NCBI GenBank assembly: GCA_965153455.1
Contig: OZ234503.1
Coordinates: forward strand, 1,116,001 to 1,180,000
DNA: 64,000 nt
Origin: Sphagnum compactum
Taxonomy: Eukaryota; Bryophyta; Sphagnopsida; Sphagnales
Direction of reading: 5' to 3'
How positions within the stretch are numbered: position 1 is the stretch's first letter; each line of letters begins with the position of its first letter. Shown piece by piece: positions 24,851 through 37,961 of this stretch. The position numbers were made by a program, and so were the translations under genes. The notes below the pieces were generated by a model, which did not search any database, was not told the DNA's origin, and saw only the letters and a program-made list of their open reading frames with translations.

Positions 24851-27776
24851 ATGGCATTGAATGCAACACAGCTTTCTTCAGCGCGGTGCATTCCATTCCA
24901 CAAGACGAGCAACAACAGGAATGTCAAGCTTCCTGAGAAGTCGCGCTTAGCATCTACATCATATAGATCAGTATCGATGATGTCAAGAGGATTTGTCGCC
25001 GGAGGAGGAGGAGGAGGAGGAGGAGGAGAGAGGCTCTTCGCCGTCGGCATCATGATGAAGCAGTTGAAGCAAGCAACAACCAAGTTGTTCAGAAAACAAC
25101 GGAGCGGAAGAAGAGTTGTACTATTGACGACGAAGGCGACCAATGACAGTGGACAAATGCTTGTTGTCGATGCCTTGGTAGACGAACAACACAACACAGA
25201 ACAGGGACGACGACAGCAACAACAATTCGTCGTCTCTCGAGGACATCCTTCGCCATTAGGTGCATCTCCAACAGACAAAGGCATTAACTTCGCGCTCTTC
25301 TCTGAGCATGCCACAGCCGTTTCTCTCTGCTTGTGAGTGAGTGACTTGTTGTTGCTCATCATCATCATCATCATCATGGGCTTCCAATGAGAGAATTTCT
25401 GAACTTCTTTGGTTAGTGGCAATGTCATTCCAGCAAGAATGAGTTTCTGTTTCCTTTGGATCTTTCAATCCCCCTGAGAAGAAGGCTTTCATTTCCCTAA
25501 ATTCCAATGCTTTCTCTTTGGACTTTCTTTCGTGGGGATGTGCTTACCTTGTTCAGGGTTTCTTCTTCCATGTACCCTTTTGATCTCTGACAAGGAGATT
25601 GATGATCACATTGTTTTTTTCTAACCCTAAATTCAGCTCGATTTTCGGATATGTTGATTGTGTGTGTGCATGCATGCTTGTGTTCAGAGTTTCTGCTTCC
25701 TTGAATCTTTCGATCCCTAAGAAGGTGATTTTCTGATGTTGTGCTACTACCCTAAATGTGTGACCTTGATTTTTCTGATTCCAAACTTATGTTTTATTAT
25801 GCTAACCTTTTGGCTCCATTTTGTATACCAGATACTTGGATGCAGGAATTACAGATCAACCGACAGAGGTGGTTGTCTTTGACCCAGAAAAAAATAAGAC
25901 AGGGAATGTCTGGCATTTGTTAGTTGAGAATCTGCCATGGAAGGGTGTGCTCTATGGCTACCTTGTGGATGGGCCAAAAGGGTGGGAGAAGGGTCATCGC
26001 TTTGATCCCACTAAAGTGTTGCTGGATCCATATGCAAAATTGGTGGAAGGGAGGCGTGTTTTTGGTGATGCAGAACACAAGCTGTCAGGTTTTCTTGGCA
26101 CTTATGATTTTTTTTCAGAGGAATTTGATTGGGGTGAGGAGTACAAACTGCCATCAATTGCAGAAAAGGACCAAGTTATATATGAAATGAATGTGCGGGC
26201 CTTTACAGCAGACAAGTCTTCAGAGGTGGAGTCAAGTGCACAGGGGAGCTACTTAGGGTTGATTCAGAAGATTCCGCATCTGCTGGAGCTTGGCATCACA
26301 TCTGTTGAGCTTTTGCCTGTGTTTGAGTTTGATGAATTTGAGTTTCAGAGACGTCCAAATCCCCGTGATCACATGGTGAACACATGGGGCTACTCAACCA
26401 TTAACTTCTTTGCACCCATGAGCAGATATGCCAGCAATGGGGGAGGTGCAGTGGCTGCTTCAAATGAGCTCAAACAGATGGTGCGTGCTTTGCACAATGC
26501 AGGCATAGAGGTGATACTTGATGTGGTATACAACCATACAAATGAAGGTGACGACCGTTTCCCTTACCTTACTTCCTTCCGAGGAATTGACAACTTGGTG
26601 TATTATATGGTAGATGTAAACAACTACAAACAACTCAGTGACTACAGTGGCTGTGGAAACACTCTCAATTGCAATCACCCAGTAGTGGTGCAGCTCATAC
26701 TTGACAGCTTACGCCATTGGGTCACAGAATACCATGTGGATGGCTTCCGCTTTGACCTGGCAAGTATTCTTTGTCGTGGAATTGATGGGGCTCCACTTGC
26801 ACGTCCTCCTGTTGTGAGGGCAATCACACAAGACCCCATACTGGAAAGGTGCAAGCTGATTGCTGAGCCCTGGGATTGTGGAGGTCTGTACCTTGTGGGC
26901 AAGTTCCCCAATTGGGACAGATGGGCAGAATGGAATGGCAAGTATCGTGATGATGTTCGCAGATTTATAAAGGGAGATACTGGCATGAAAGGTGCTTTTG
27001 CCACTCGGCTCTCTGGATCTGCAGATCTTTACCAAGTCAACCAGCGAAAGCCCTTTCACGGCATCAATTTTGTGATAGCACATGATGGCTTCACACTCTA
27101 TGACCTTGTGGCCTACAACTCCAAGCACAATGAGGCCAATGGGGAAGGAGGGCAGGATGGCTCTAACGATAACTTCAGTTGGAATTGTGGGGTGGAAGGT
27201 GAGACTAATGAAGCAGCTGTAAATGCCATACGAGAACGGCAAGTGCGGAACTTTCAGTTAGCACTCATGCTATCCCAGGGGACACCGATGATTCTTATGG
27301 GAGATGAATATGGCCACACTCGAAACGGGAACAACAACAGCTATGGCTTTGACACCGACATCAACCATTTCCAATGGTCACGGCTTGAGGAGAAGCGGCA
27401 AAGCCAGTTTCGGTTTTTTGCCATGACCATCAAGCTCCGCAGAGAGCATCCGCTCCTAGGGCGCCAATCATTTCTCACAAATGCTGACATCACATGGCAT
27501 GAACACAACTGGGATAACCCAGAGAGCCGCTTCCTCGCTTTTACCCTGCATGAGGGCAGCCACTCAGGATGTGGAGACCTCTTTGCAGCATTTAATGCAC
27601 ATACTTATTTTGTGAAAGCTGCTTTGCCAACACCTCCACCCGGCAGGCGATGGTTTCGGGTGGTGGATACCAATCTTCCATCTCCAGATGACTTTTGTGA
27701 TGGAGGAGTACCTGGTGTAGAAAAGCAGTACAATGTGGCACCATTCTCCTCAATTTTGCTTCATGCGAAACCTTGA
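24851..27776 (+). CDS. ISA3: Isoamylase 3, plastidial starch debranching enzyme (2 exons, 808 aa)
   Basis: Exon 1 is 24851-25332 and exon 2 is 25832-27776, with one GT-AG intron. ISA3 hydrolyses alpha-1,6 branches during transitory starch breakdown in plastids. The N-terminus is Ser/Arg/Lys-rich, as in a transit peptide, and includes a nine-glycine run. An N-terminal CBM48-like region (about residues 130-270) contains [20 protein letters not shown] and [11 protein letters not shown]. The GH13 catalytic barrel shows DVVYNH (from 391), DGFRFDLAS with nucleophile Asp469, AEPWDCGG with acid Glu506, and AHDGFTLYD with Asp579. [12 protein letters not shown] and the ending [15 protein letters not shown] point to ISA3 and not ISA1 or ISA2. 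All catalytic residues are intact. Nearly the whole enzyme lies in one exon, whereas ISA3 genes of flowering plants as I know them have many introns. No signal in the sequence shows how it is regulated. Confidence 0.96.
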
Positions 27777-30700
27777 GCATACATTAGTCAAGCTCTTTTG
27801 AAACAATTGGAGTTCTTCTTCAGCTGATAATGAATCAAGCATACTTTTCTGGATCATTCAATACTCATCTGGACCTGACAAAGAGAAAACTAGAAGTGCT
27901 TCTGAAGTCCCACTTTGAATAATCAGGCACAAGGCACTAAGATTGTGAGTTGTCATACCAATTTCCATAGACTATATAATCTACTTGTAGGGATGTTCTA
28001 GAACTGCAAAACAATGAGTTTCACAAGTGAACCTTAAGGCATCACATCATGTAGTTTCGGGAAAGCATTCCTACCTGAGTTATGATCACTTTCATTAATA
28101 TGGATAGCTAGAACCTGGAAGCATTGTGCTCCAAGAACTACAGAAGGAAAACAGCATACTAAGACATTGCTGATCCCTGTTTGACATAAACATGCAACTG
28201 CAAGCCCTGTGTGCTGCAGTTGTGTTCTTTGTGCACAGAGAAGAATGCATTCTATTTAGGTTTTGCATGATGTGAACATCCAAGGTGTTCTGCAGGCAGC
28301 CAGGAGATTGGTGAGATTGTGAGGATGCTTGAAGAAGGCTGCTGTAAATCTGATACTAGGTGCGGGACGGCAGGGTCTTTGTCAAATGGACTACTTGTCA
28401 CACGTAAGGTGTCTCAAATTATCGAATCTTCAACATCTTCGTACCCAAAATATTGGTAGTAGGCCTACTAGAGTCTTTATTCGTTTTGTGACAATTAATT
28501 TTTGGCTTTTAATCTTTTTTCTCCTCCAATCGACTAGTTTTCAGCTTTGTTTTCAGCTTTACTTCATAAGTCTGACTTTACTCACAATGTTACACTTAGG
28601 CATGGTCTAATGGCAACCTCACATATGTACATATGTTGTTGACATAGTCTACTCTAATGCCAAAAAACTATATCACTAACAACTTCATCACAAAATGCAT
28701 TAGGGTTTGGAATTCACAAGTTTGTATCTTCAAGTACAAAGACCAAAAGCAGAATGATCTTGTGCTTCCTAGCACCCCAATGCAACATGTCAACAACTTC
28801 TACGATCATGGGTAATATTTGATGACTCCAGGGGAAAGAAAAAGGTTCATCATATGGCATACCATATATGATCCACATTTTGTGTTAAATGTTAGATTTG
28901 TCGTGGTGAAACATTTATAAAAGGAATATGGCATTCTGCGCAAGGGTACACTGTACCATCAAATGAAGCCACCCAAGGATACGATGCAATGAAGCCACCC
29001 AATGGCACTATACAATGAAGCCAACTACCTTACCCAAGTCTGATCCTATAATCAAGTGAACCCTATCATGCACATGACTTACAATGGCACCACATCTACG
29101 ACACCCACTATTACATCCGAAAGGGGCTTGGTATATAGTTCCCCACATGAGCTTGAACAACAAAGTCCAAGTGGTACCCGAAATTTGCAGAAACAAAACG
29201 TGTTCCCAAAACAAAACCTCGAACTAATAACTACTTTCATGACTCATGACATGGTGCTCGATTTGTGTGGGACCACCACCAATTTTGAGCATTACCACTC
29301 TCTCTATCTCTCTCTCTCAATGCTTCTTGGGGTCGTCTTCTTGTCCTATGCAATACAAGTTGTTCTAACAAAGTCGCTTTTATAAAGCTAAAGTTGATAC
29401 AAAGTAAGGACATAATGTGCCCATGTAAAGTACTCCGTGGAATTTCCTAGTGCATGTGGAGGGCACTTTATATGCATGAACATCCCTCCTAGAAAAGAGG
29501 AGGGATATTACACCTACTCCCCGCGAGTGGGAAGGGGTCCTACGCATCCTTTTTTTGTGTGTAAGATCCCAAGGAGGCATAAGACATGTCCCACTCTTAA
29601 GGAATAGGTGTAAGAACACTCCCCGTCCTATGGCTGATGGATGATCTATCTATGTTTAGGTTATGATAACCTTTGGCCTATGGTTTCCGACGAGTAAAAA
29701 TGGACCGTGGACGTTTTCAAAATGCTGAGTTGGACTTGGCTATTGCCTCCTCCTAGATCCCTTACTTTGTGAACCCACCCCCATCCCCCTTATCCCCCAG
29801 GCTTTACCCTACACCTAGGTCTAGAGTTCAGACTGCAAATCTAATGAATTTTTAATTTTTAAAAAATTTAAAGAAAGAAGAACTCCCCTTTCTCTTGGGT
29901 CATGCATTAAAGTACTAAGTAAAGTACCTGAAACTGAGGGTACTAAGAGCCTCTTTTGCTGAAATTGGGACCAAATCAAAAGAGAGGATGAAAATAGTAT
30001 ACGAGATAAAAAAGAGGGGACTAAACTATTTTTCTCACCCAAATTGGTCCTCACTAATTGTTTATTTGCCTGACTTGCACCTCCATTACTATTATACTTA
30101 CTGATATATATTCAATGAAATATTGTAAAAGTAACACCCAGTTTTCGTTGAATGGTACTCAATTTTTTTTTCTCATTTTGAGATTTCATTCCAATTGGGA
30201 TCAGAGAGGGGTTTAAAGCTCACAACAGGGCCCAAAGACAAAAGTGACTTTACAGATAACTTTAAATGTCAAGGTGACTTCACATATTAGCTTCAATAGA
30301 CAAAGAGGCTTCAATAGTTATGTTAGCCAGTTGGGAGGGGGGACCGTCAAGGTTTTTCTTTTCTTTTGGTGATGGACCTCTTTGATTGGTCCACCACCCA
30401 TTTTTTAATAAAAAAAACCCCCACTTTCACACACTCCTAAAATAAAACTTGTCCACATGATGACCTAGTAGTCATGTAAGTTGTGATGAGCAAACTTTTG
30501 TCACTCTCAAAATAGACATAATGTAGTCTTCTCTTTTGGGCTACTCAGTGTAATATATATACTTTGTTTAAGAATCCCCAAAAAATATAGATTATAAATT
30601 TGAAGAAAAATTCAATATTGTCCCTAGCTAGAGAAAAGCCTCGTGATATGACTTTATATCCTCCAACTAAACTAAACACAAGGTGTTGTTTCTACTTTTG

Positions 30701-31380
30701 TACTAGGTAGCCAATACACATGTATTTGAGATCAATGAACTTATTCAGGTAGTTGATGTTTAAGATAAATTATTGAATCCAGGTTAGCAAACTCCCATTT
30801 TCCTTCATGTAAGCCAATGATGCTATCCAAAGTCATTGGTTGTTACCAACAAGTCGTTGTTAACTAGACGTTATTGTTGTCGGTTTGTTGGGTGGCGTAT
30901 ATTTGTGGAGGAATGTTCACCAGATGTTGTTATTGTGAAGAAATACAAGCCTATTTGAGCCCATTTTTGGGGAACTTCTTGAAACAATTTTCAAAATTTG
31001 CATCTATGACTTTTGTATAGAAATGTGTGCTCATTCTGTCTGGTGGTGGTAATTTGTATTTCTCTCAGTATCTCTATAAAGCCCAGCTTGTTGCAAGCAC
31101 TGAAATGGATCTAATTGATTAAACCCTAAACCCTACATCCTTCTATGGTTGCTTCTTTGTTTATATGCACCATAGATGCCACCTCCTTTTTCTCTCTCCT
31201 TCCTTTGGTGGATATCAACTTTGTGTTCGAGTTTTGCTCTGGGTTTTGTTCAGTTGTGACACTGGCCATGAACACTGGGTGCACATGCAGCCACTTTCTT
31301 GAGAACAAATGGTCCAGGTTTGCCATTAGGGTGTAGGGCTTTAGAGTTTAGGGTTGTTACTCTTTTTTGTGTCATGCCAG
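27777..31380. other. Intergenic, no gene recognised; short repeats
   Basis: The ISA3 3' flank comes first. CAATGAAGCCA or a close variant occurs three times in 28962-29025, a short tandem array of about 27 bp. A foldback at 29482-29506 pairs ATCCCTCCT with AGGAGGGAT. Around 30195-30285 there is a diverged copy of the segment duplicated at 35.6 and 36.5 kb. A short AAACCCTAAACCCTA stretch near 31123 is telomere-like. No protein family is recognised. Confidence 0.5.
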
Positions 31381-31404
31381 GAACAAATAGTCTGTTAAGG
31401 CCCA

Positions 31405-31640
31405 TAGACATGGGTGTTATGGGAGGGAGGGCTCAACATGAGGCTGGAGCCAAGTGCAGCCCAAACCCTGATAGCAAAGGGCAGCACTTGGCTCCTACCA
31501 CACACTTGCACAAGGCTAGAGCCTAGTGCAGCCCTAACCCTGGTACCAAAGGGCAACACTCAGGCTCCTACCTTGCACACGGGCCCTCACTTCAGTAACA
31601 CCCAATCCAAGGGCCTTACCCGGTGTAAAGATTTGCCATG
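31405..31640. repeat. Dispersed repeat family R1, longest copy
   Basis: This copy shares with those at 34.8, 36.0 and 57.5 kb the ordered landmarks GGGCCCT...TTCAGTAA, a CCAAGGGCCTTACC block and GGTGTAAAGA at its end. It is longer because an internal unit (GAGCCAAGTGCAGCCC...AAAGGGCA) is itself duplicated at about 31446 and 31516. No coding capacity is seen. Confidence 0.65.
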
Positions 31641-31911
31641 ATTTGCCAGGATTGAGGAGCATCAAAAAAAGCAAGCAGAGATGCTCCATGTGACTCCATG
31701 CTAGCTTGAAGTACACTTTAAAGAGACATCTTGAGCTGTGAAGAAGCCCCAAAAGGGGGCACATTTCGAACAGAAGGGCCTGACTCGACTTTTTAGGGCT
31801 TTTCCTAAGGGGACCATTGGACAAGTAAGTGGTCATCTACTATGGTAGGGCCCATGTACCCTCGGAACCTGGCCAGCAAGCAAGCCTGGTAAGGCTGGCT
31901 AATCCGCCGTT

Positions 31912-31952
31912 TGGTTAGGTGGTAGTGGGTTCTACCAGGGCCTGTTCGAGAC
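31912..31952 (+). repeat. Possible tRNA-derived SINE head (A box and B box)
   Basis: TGGTTAGGTGG at 31912-31922 is one base from an A-box consensus, and GTTCGAGAC at 31944-31952 fits the B-box consensus. The 32-nt spacing between their starts is close to that of tRNA genes. The flanks do not fold into an acceptor or anticodon arm that I can see, so this would be a SINE relic and not a tRNA gene. A chance match is possible. Confidence 0.25.
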
Positions 31953-34760
31953 CGAAGGGACCGTCCCCTTCTGTCTGTCCTGTGTTCTTGGTGTCAATAA
32001 GTTCACATTCCAAGTGAAACTGGCCCCGAGCCCACCCAAAGTGGAACCAGAACAATAGCTAGCTCCTTGTCCCACAAAAATGCTTGCAAAAAAAGTTTCC
32101 GAATACGACATCCGAACCACTTCCAAGCTTTTTTCGCTTTTGGTTTTGCTGGTTCCACTTGTGATGTGAACAGATGGTTGGGAACAATGGAGCTACATGA
32201 ATCAATGGTGCACAACACGGGTTAGACTTTAAATAGGCCCTCAGAGACCCCATCCCCAACCAAGGGAATGGGGTGTCGCCCATAATAGGTATGAAAAAGT
32301 GCCCCTCTTTTGAGCGAGCAATGTTATGCTTTATAATGGACCCTCCTCCTCCTCCATAAGTAGTGAAAATTCCGTCAAGTTTTTACAGGTTTTGAAGAAA
32401 TGGGAAGCAACTTGGGAAGCTCGGATACCTGCCTAACAACGCGGGGCACATCTTGTGGCAGGTCTTGTTGCCATTTAGACCTGTTAGGCCCAATTCTTTT
32501 AAATTTGAACCTGGACCTAGATCCAGACCGGCCAACATTGGTTTGCACGGCATAGCAATCCCCTCTACTTGTTTGATGCCCATGTTCATGGTGCGTGCTC
32601 CAAGCAACTCTTGGCACTTTTAATAAATTTGGGATGTTATTTCAATAGGGTCGAGGTGAAAATGATGCGGTAATGATAGAATTTTTAAAGAAAAAATAAC
32701 TAATAATAATAATAATAATAATAATTGTTGTTGTGATTAGCCAATGACGGATTAACATTGAAGCCCATGTACATATTATTCTGGATGAACTAAGAAACCG
32801 TATATAAGCCCAGTGCTCTTCTACAGTTTGGTAAAAAAAGAAAACTATGAATTTTTTTGAAGTTTGAGTACATATGTCAAAAAGACAATGACAAAATAGA
32901 ACAATTCAATTGCCACATTCTTTAACAGCAACAAGACTCGCGTGTGGATTACAGGGGATCAGTCGTGAACAAAGTGCTTTACAAAACTTTTTCCCCATGA
33001 TCGTGTCAAAGTATGAAAGAGGGGGGCGCCGGGGGAATGGGGTGATCTTGGGAATCCATTGCCTTATAAAAAATTTCTAACTTGTCAAGTATCGGCCAAT
33101 GAATAAACCGTGCCAAACTTTATAAAAACAAAAGCACCCAAGAAAGGGAGAGAAAAAGAAACAAAGGGCAATGGTTGGTGAAACATATTGTGGCGCAAAT
33201 GCATCTCGAGACACATACATAGCATACTATGCACACATTATCAACAATAGATTGGGTGGGACACATAATGTTTGCATGACTATCCTCGGGTCCCATCCCT
33301 ATTCCAATTTCTACTTTCAAAGGATAGGTGAAAATTGTACTTCTTATCCAAGGCAGTTGTAGTACACCCATGAAGAGCATCACACAACAAGTGTGTTTGA
33401 GAACCACCTCCTTAAATTGGAACATTGGCATTTAAATGATATCCTACAAATAATAGGGAGTCGAATGAATACCGTAGTAGTAGTAGTACCTTGGACACAT
33501 GTTTGTTGAATATTTAATTAATTGATTAATTTTGAGGATTCCATTTTGGACAATTGATATATTCGCAAATATTTTATCAGATTCTTTAGTTTCTTTCAGA
33601 GAAAAGAAAAAAATTGAAAAAAAACTTTTCTGGGAAAAAAATTTCCCAAAAGTTTCAACATTTCTGAAAATAATATACTTTAGGGTCAAATTAGCCCAGC
33701 ACTATGGTATGTGGAATTAGTTCTTTGAATGGGGTTTTAATTTACATTTTTTTAAAATATAATTATATGAAATGATAAATAAATAAATTATTAAAGTTTT
33801 TCAGGCAACTAATAATAACAACCCTAAATAATAAGAACTGTCCAGATATCCAATGGGGTTCTGGTGAGAACTATGATAATTGCCCAACATTGGTTCATAT
33901 GGAACTTTTAATGGCATATTTGACCTTTTAGATTGTTTCATGTATCCACATGCAATTTGTCTACAAGAAATATTGGTGGCAAAACCCTTAGTTGGTCAGT
34001 TGACAAAGAGAGAAAGGAATGGGAAACCAACTTTGAGTTACCCAATGTTGTGGAGTGAAGATAACTTTCTAAGTTAGCTAGTTTGTTGGGGGCATTCTTA
34101 TATAGAAAAGGATGTCAATTAAAATTAAGACTAGGTGTAATCGGTGGCCATTTCATGAATGGAATTCCAAGTGAAAGATTATGTATTCATGAAGGTTGTT
34201 ATGGTTTTGAAAAGTGGACAATTTAGGTGACAAAATTTTGAGCTTGGTAATTTTATATTGTCAATCTTTCAACTTTTGAAGCATGTGAATAGCAATAAAA
34301 TTCAACAACATTGGCTCAAACATATGAAAACATGATTAAAGTTTAAGTACAAAGACTTACTTGTGTTATCAACCACGCTTCCTTTTCTTTTTTAATGTGT
34401 TCTCAAATATCAAAACATGGCAAATATGGCTCGAAAGACATGGCTTGGGCTCCCAAATGAGAAGAAATTGAAACCTTTTCATACTAAATTGAGTTTCAAC
34501 AAAAAATAAACATTTACACAAAATGAATGTTTTGTAATAAATACTTAACATGGGATGTTACATTGTTCCCACCATAACATATATGGTTTCCATATGAGTA
34601 TAATGTGGTTTGGGATCAAACAAAAAAAATTCGAAAAGTTTGGAAATTGGACAAAAGGAACAAGAAGAAATGGACAGATGATGGAGGGGTGGGCTAAGTG
34701 TTCACATGAGGAAAACACATGAAAACTACTCTATTATATTTTTTCTATTGACTTAGTTAT
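31953..34760. other. Intergenic, no gene recognised
   Basis: A (TAA)n microsatellite lies at 32701-32724. The 32.0-32.6 kb part is more GC-rich than its surroundings and has several overlapping open frames on the minus strand, none with a known motif. The rest is AT-rich with frequent stops. Confidence 0.5.
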
Positions 34761-34764
34761 ACAT

Positions 34765-34910
34765 ACTAGGGGTATGGCCCAAGGTCGAGGGCATTGCAAA
34801 AAGAAGGGCTTGTGCAAGAAGGGCATGTGTGTGGTGGGAGTCAAGTGCAAGCCCACTTTTGGTAATGTCCTCAACCCAGGGGCCTTACCAAAGGTAAAGA
34901 CTTGCTCAAA
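34765..34910. repeat. Dispersed repeat family R1, copy
   Basis: Shared landmarks are GAGGGCATTGC, AAGGGCTTGTGCAAG, GGTAATGTCCTCAACCC, GGGGCCTTACC and GGTAAAGACTTG, in the same order as the copy at 36.0 kb. The open frame at 34774-35166 runs through it and is probably not a gene. Confidence 0.65.
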
Positions 34911-35554
34911 TTTTGTGACACGTAACATTATCCAAAAGTCAAAAAGCCGATCATATTTAAGGCCAATAAACAGAAGACACTTGCCAATAAAAGGGAAGAA
35001 GATACCTCCTAAAAAACCAAAGACATTTCCCCAAGGTAAAGAAAGAGTCCTTCTCGAAAGCAGAAGACCCTGGCATTTCTTGGATGTCAAATTCCGCTTT
35101 AGAATGTGGTGTCCAAATACACTAGTAGTAAATTTTCCACAGGTCTTTTTGGTACATGGATACTAACCCTAATTCCACATGAGCTCCTTCCACCCCCCAT
35201 TTTCACTTTAGGTTTGTTAAGGCCTTTGATTAAAACATCAGTATCTAGTATCTAGTTGTGGGGTTTTAAGATAGGTGGACCTTTGTTCTTTCATCTTCTT
35301 TTGTCACTTGTTCTTGGCTCTACTAGTGCTGTATGGCAATACAGTTCTCCAGGTTATATTACATCCAATCTTTGCAAATTGCAATTTTTTTAAAAATAGG
35401 AGGAGCAATTGGGCTGTTTGGTTTCTGGTTTTGAAATGAACCTTTTTGGCTTGCAGATTCTAGCTTGTTTTCAAATTTGGGTGGGAGCCTTTGGTTTTGC
35501 TTCCAGGTTTTGAATTTGTGCAAACCTTTGGGTGCAGCTCTGAATAGGGCTCTT

Positions 35555-36650
35555 CAAATTCCTACATATATTTTCACTGCTCCTAACTGTACAATCACTA
35601 TAATTAGGTAGTCTCGAACCTTGTGCACTAAATGCTTAGTATTAGCATTTCATAGAGAGTTGCAGCATTTCATACTGAGATTTTTTTAAATGTCTTTACT
35701 TTGTGGATACCATTGAAAAAGGGTATAGGGGGTGAAAGGAGGCCCAAAGACAGGGTTACTTTATGGATAACTCTATTGTGACTTCATGACTTTTTTCCTC
35801 ACGGCAACTTTGGTGCTTTTCTTTCCCAAAAAAGTCCTTCCTACCCTTTGCACACGATTTTATTTATTTGTAATGTCGATTCCAAATTTTCTCAAAAAGA
35901 AACATCAGTTACGACAACTTATCAATACTGTATGACCAATTAAAATGGACAAAGTAACAACAAAACTACATCTTTACCTCCACATTTAGTTTGTAGGGTT
36001 AAAGCCTGGGTACAGGGCATTGCGAAAATAAGAAAGAAGGGCCTGCATGAAGCAGTAGCCAAGCATGGGCCCTATTTCAGTAATGCCCTCAACCTTGGGC
36101 TTTCCCGACATAGTAAAGATCTGTTGGAAATTTCTTTGAACAATAGATTGCCTTCACAATGTGCAACAACAAAATTTTAAAGCCCATTCATCGTTTCTAG
36201 AGCACAACTTTGAAGGTGGCAAAAAAAAGATTGTGTGTTATAATAATAGACTTATCAGTAAAGTAAGGAAAACACAGCACCATAACCCTGAGTTTGGTCA
36301 TAACAAGCTGAGATTAAAAGAAAACCTGCAAAAAAGTACTTTAGCATTAAGGGGGGAAGGAGGGTGAAACTCAGAAAACTATCAATTTTTGTGGTAAAGT
36401 GAGTCTCATCTCGTCTTTCCTTTTTCTTGAGCACCTCCACTGCTGCTACATATATTTTCACTGCTCCTCGAACTCTTGAACCTTGTGCATTAAATGCTGA
36501 GTTTCAGCATTTCATACCCAGATTTAATAAAACTTCCTTACTTCACTTTATGGATACCACTGAAAGGTTTGGGGGTGAAAAGAGGCCCAAAGAAGAAAAG
36601 AAAAAAAGGGTGACTTTATGGAAAACTCCAATGTGTTGTCATAGAGAAAT
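35555..36650. repeat. Direct duplication of a ~220-bp segment
   Basis: The segment at about 35560-35790 recurs at about 36446-36650. Both begin TACATATATTTTCACTGCTCCT, continue with AACCTTGTGCA, AGCATTTCATA and GGATACCA, and pass through GAGGCCCAAAGA to a GACT/TACTTTATGGA block. A weaker third copy of the last part lies near 30200-30280. An R1 copy (36005-36125) lies between the two main copies. Confidence 0.75.
36005..36125. repeat. Dispersed repeat family R1, copy
   Basis: Landmarks are CAGGGCATTGCG, AAGAAGGGCCTGCATGAAG, TTCAGTAATGCCCTCAACC and GTAAAGATCTG. The AAGGGCCTGCATGA block is identical to that in the 57.5-kb copy. Confidence 0.7.
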
Positions 36651-37961
36651 TTGGGGCGGATCAAAATACAAAGTCAATGATCACCACCACCTCAAGAACT
36701 GAAAACCTGGATAAAAGACAGAAGAAGAGTGCAACATTAATCTGGTTCAGGTTCCAACAGGAGGCTAGTAGTAAGCATGGTGCTCACTAGGAGTTCTGGC
36801 TCCAATAAGGTGCACAAAGTTGGCCCTGTTGGCCAGAGAAAAACAACACCCACCAGCTCTCACCTTGCAAGACGGATGGTATGTGGACAAGAAACACTTT
36901 TTCCCATTGTATTCCTATACCCTAGCAAACCACAATGATTGGCTGTGTACTAACTAACCCTAGGTAAGTAAAGAAACCCTAGGTAGGCACTGAAACCCGA
37001 GGTACCCACTAAGTGTGCCATCTAGTTTACCTATCTAAATAGTTAACCTCTTACATTCCCTACCTAAGTACCTATGACACTCACCCACTTGGGTATCAGG
37101 TAGCTACATAGTTGTAAGGTGAAAGTAAGAAGCTTCACCTCGCAACTACTAGGTTACTGAGTTGTTCATCTTCTTGGGAGCTCACTGGCGGTGCATGTTG
37201 AAACACAAGTGAGTTCACTACCAGTTCCAAAATGGATAGTGCACTGGTGGGTTTAGGGGTTTAGGGTTATCTACCCATTGGATACCTGTGCACTATCCAC
37301 ACAATCTCAAGAAACTCACCATGTGGCAAGTTCAGTTAGTGAGAACCGGATTGAAAACCGTCCAGGAACCTCAGAGGCCAACACTGGTAAGGACAAAACC
37401 ACCCATACCCTGCAAGCCCTGTTACCACGAACCAGACTGCTGAGAACCTTCCTAGAACCTGAGAACCATGCCAACCACGGATAAATCCCCCTTTTGAGAT
37501 AAAGCTTCACTTTTGGGGGTAGCTACTAGTTTACCAATGTTGGCGGGATTAGAAACTTCACCAAACCCTCCCCAGCAGCGTTTTTTTTTCCTTTTTGCCT
37601 TGTGGCACAGGTGCCAACATCAACTGAAGTGTGGATGTAGAAGTGGCAAAAATTGCAATTTTTTGGAAGACCAAAAATGGCTACAGCCATTATATTCAAA
37701 GTGGCTTTGGGCGATTTCTAAAAAAGTTTAGTGTTCCTACTGGCACCCATTATTTATACTTGCTATATATGTTCTAACTAATACATTTCAAAAGCTATTG
37801 TATTCTGGCTACTCAAATTGCTTAGGTCCTAATTATTTGTCGAAAAGCATGACCTATAGAATGAGAATAGCACCCATACCAAATCTAGTGGTATCCAAAA
37901 CTTGCTGCTGCTATGGAAACCATGGACAAAAGAAGTAGTAATAAACTTATTCATGTCAACT
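36651..37961. other. Intergenic, no gene recognised
   Basis: Near 36955-37010 the motif CCCTAGGTA or CCCGAGGTA recurs at short intervals. The small open frames on both strands at 37278-37510 match no family. This stretch lies directly 3' of the minus-strand hAT relic and might hold its terminal sequence, which I could not define. Confidence 0.4.

Noticed and set aside
24709-25428. 239-codon minus-strand frame opposite ISA3 exon 1
   Set aside because: Antisense shadow of a supported exon, kept open by GGA/GAA-rich composition; no recognisable domain.
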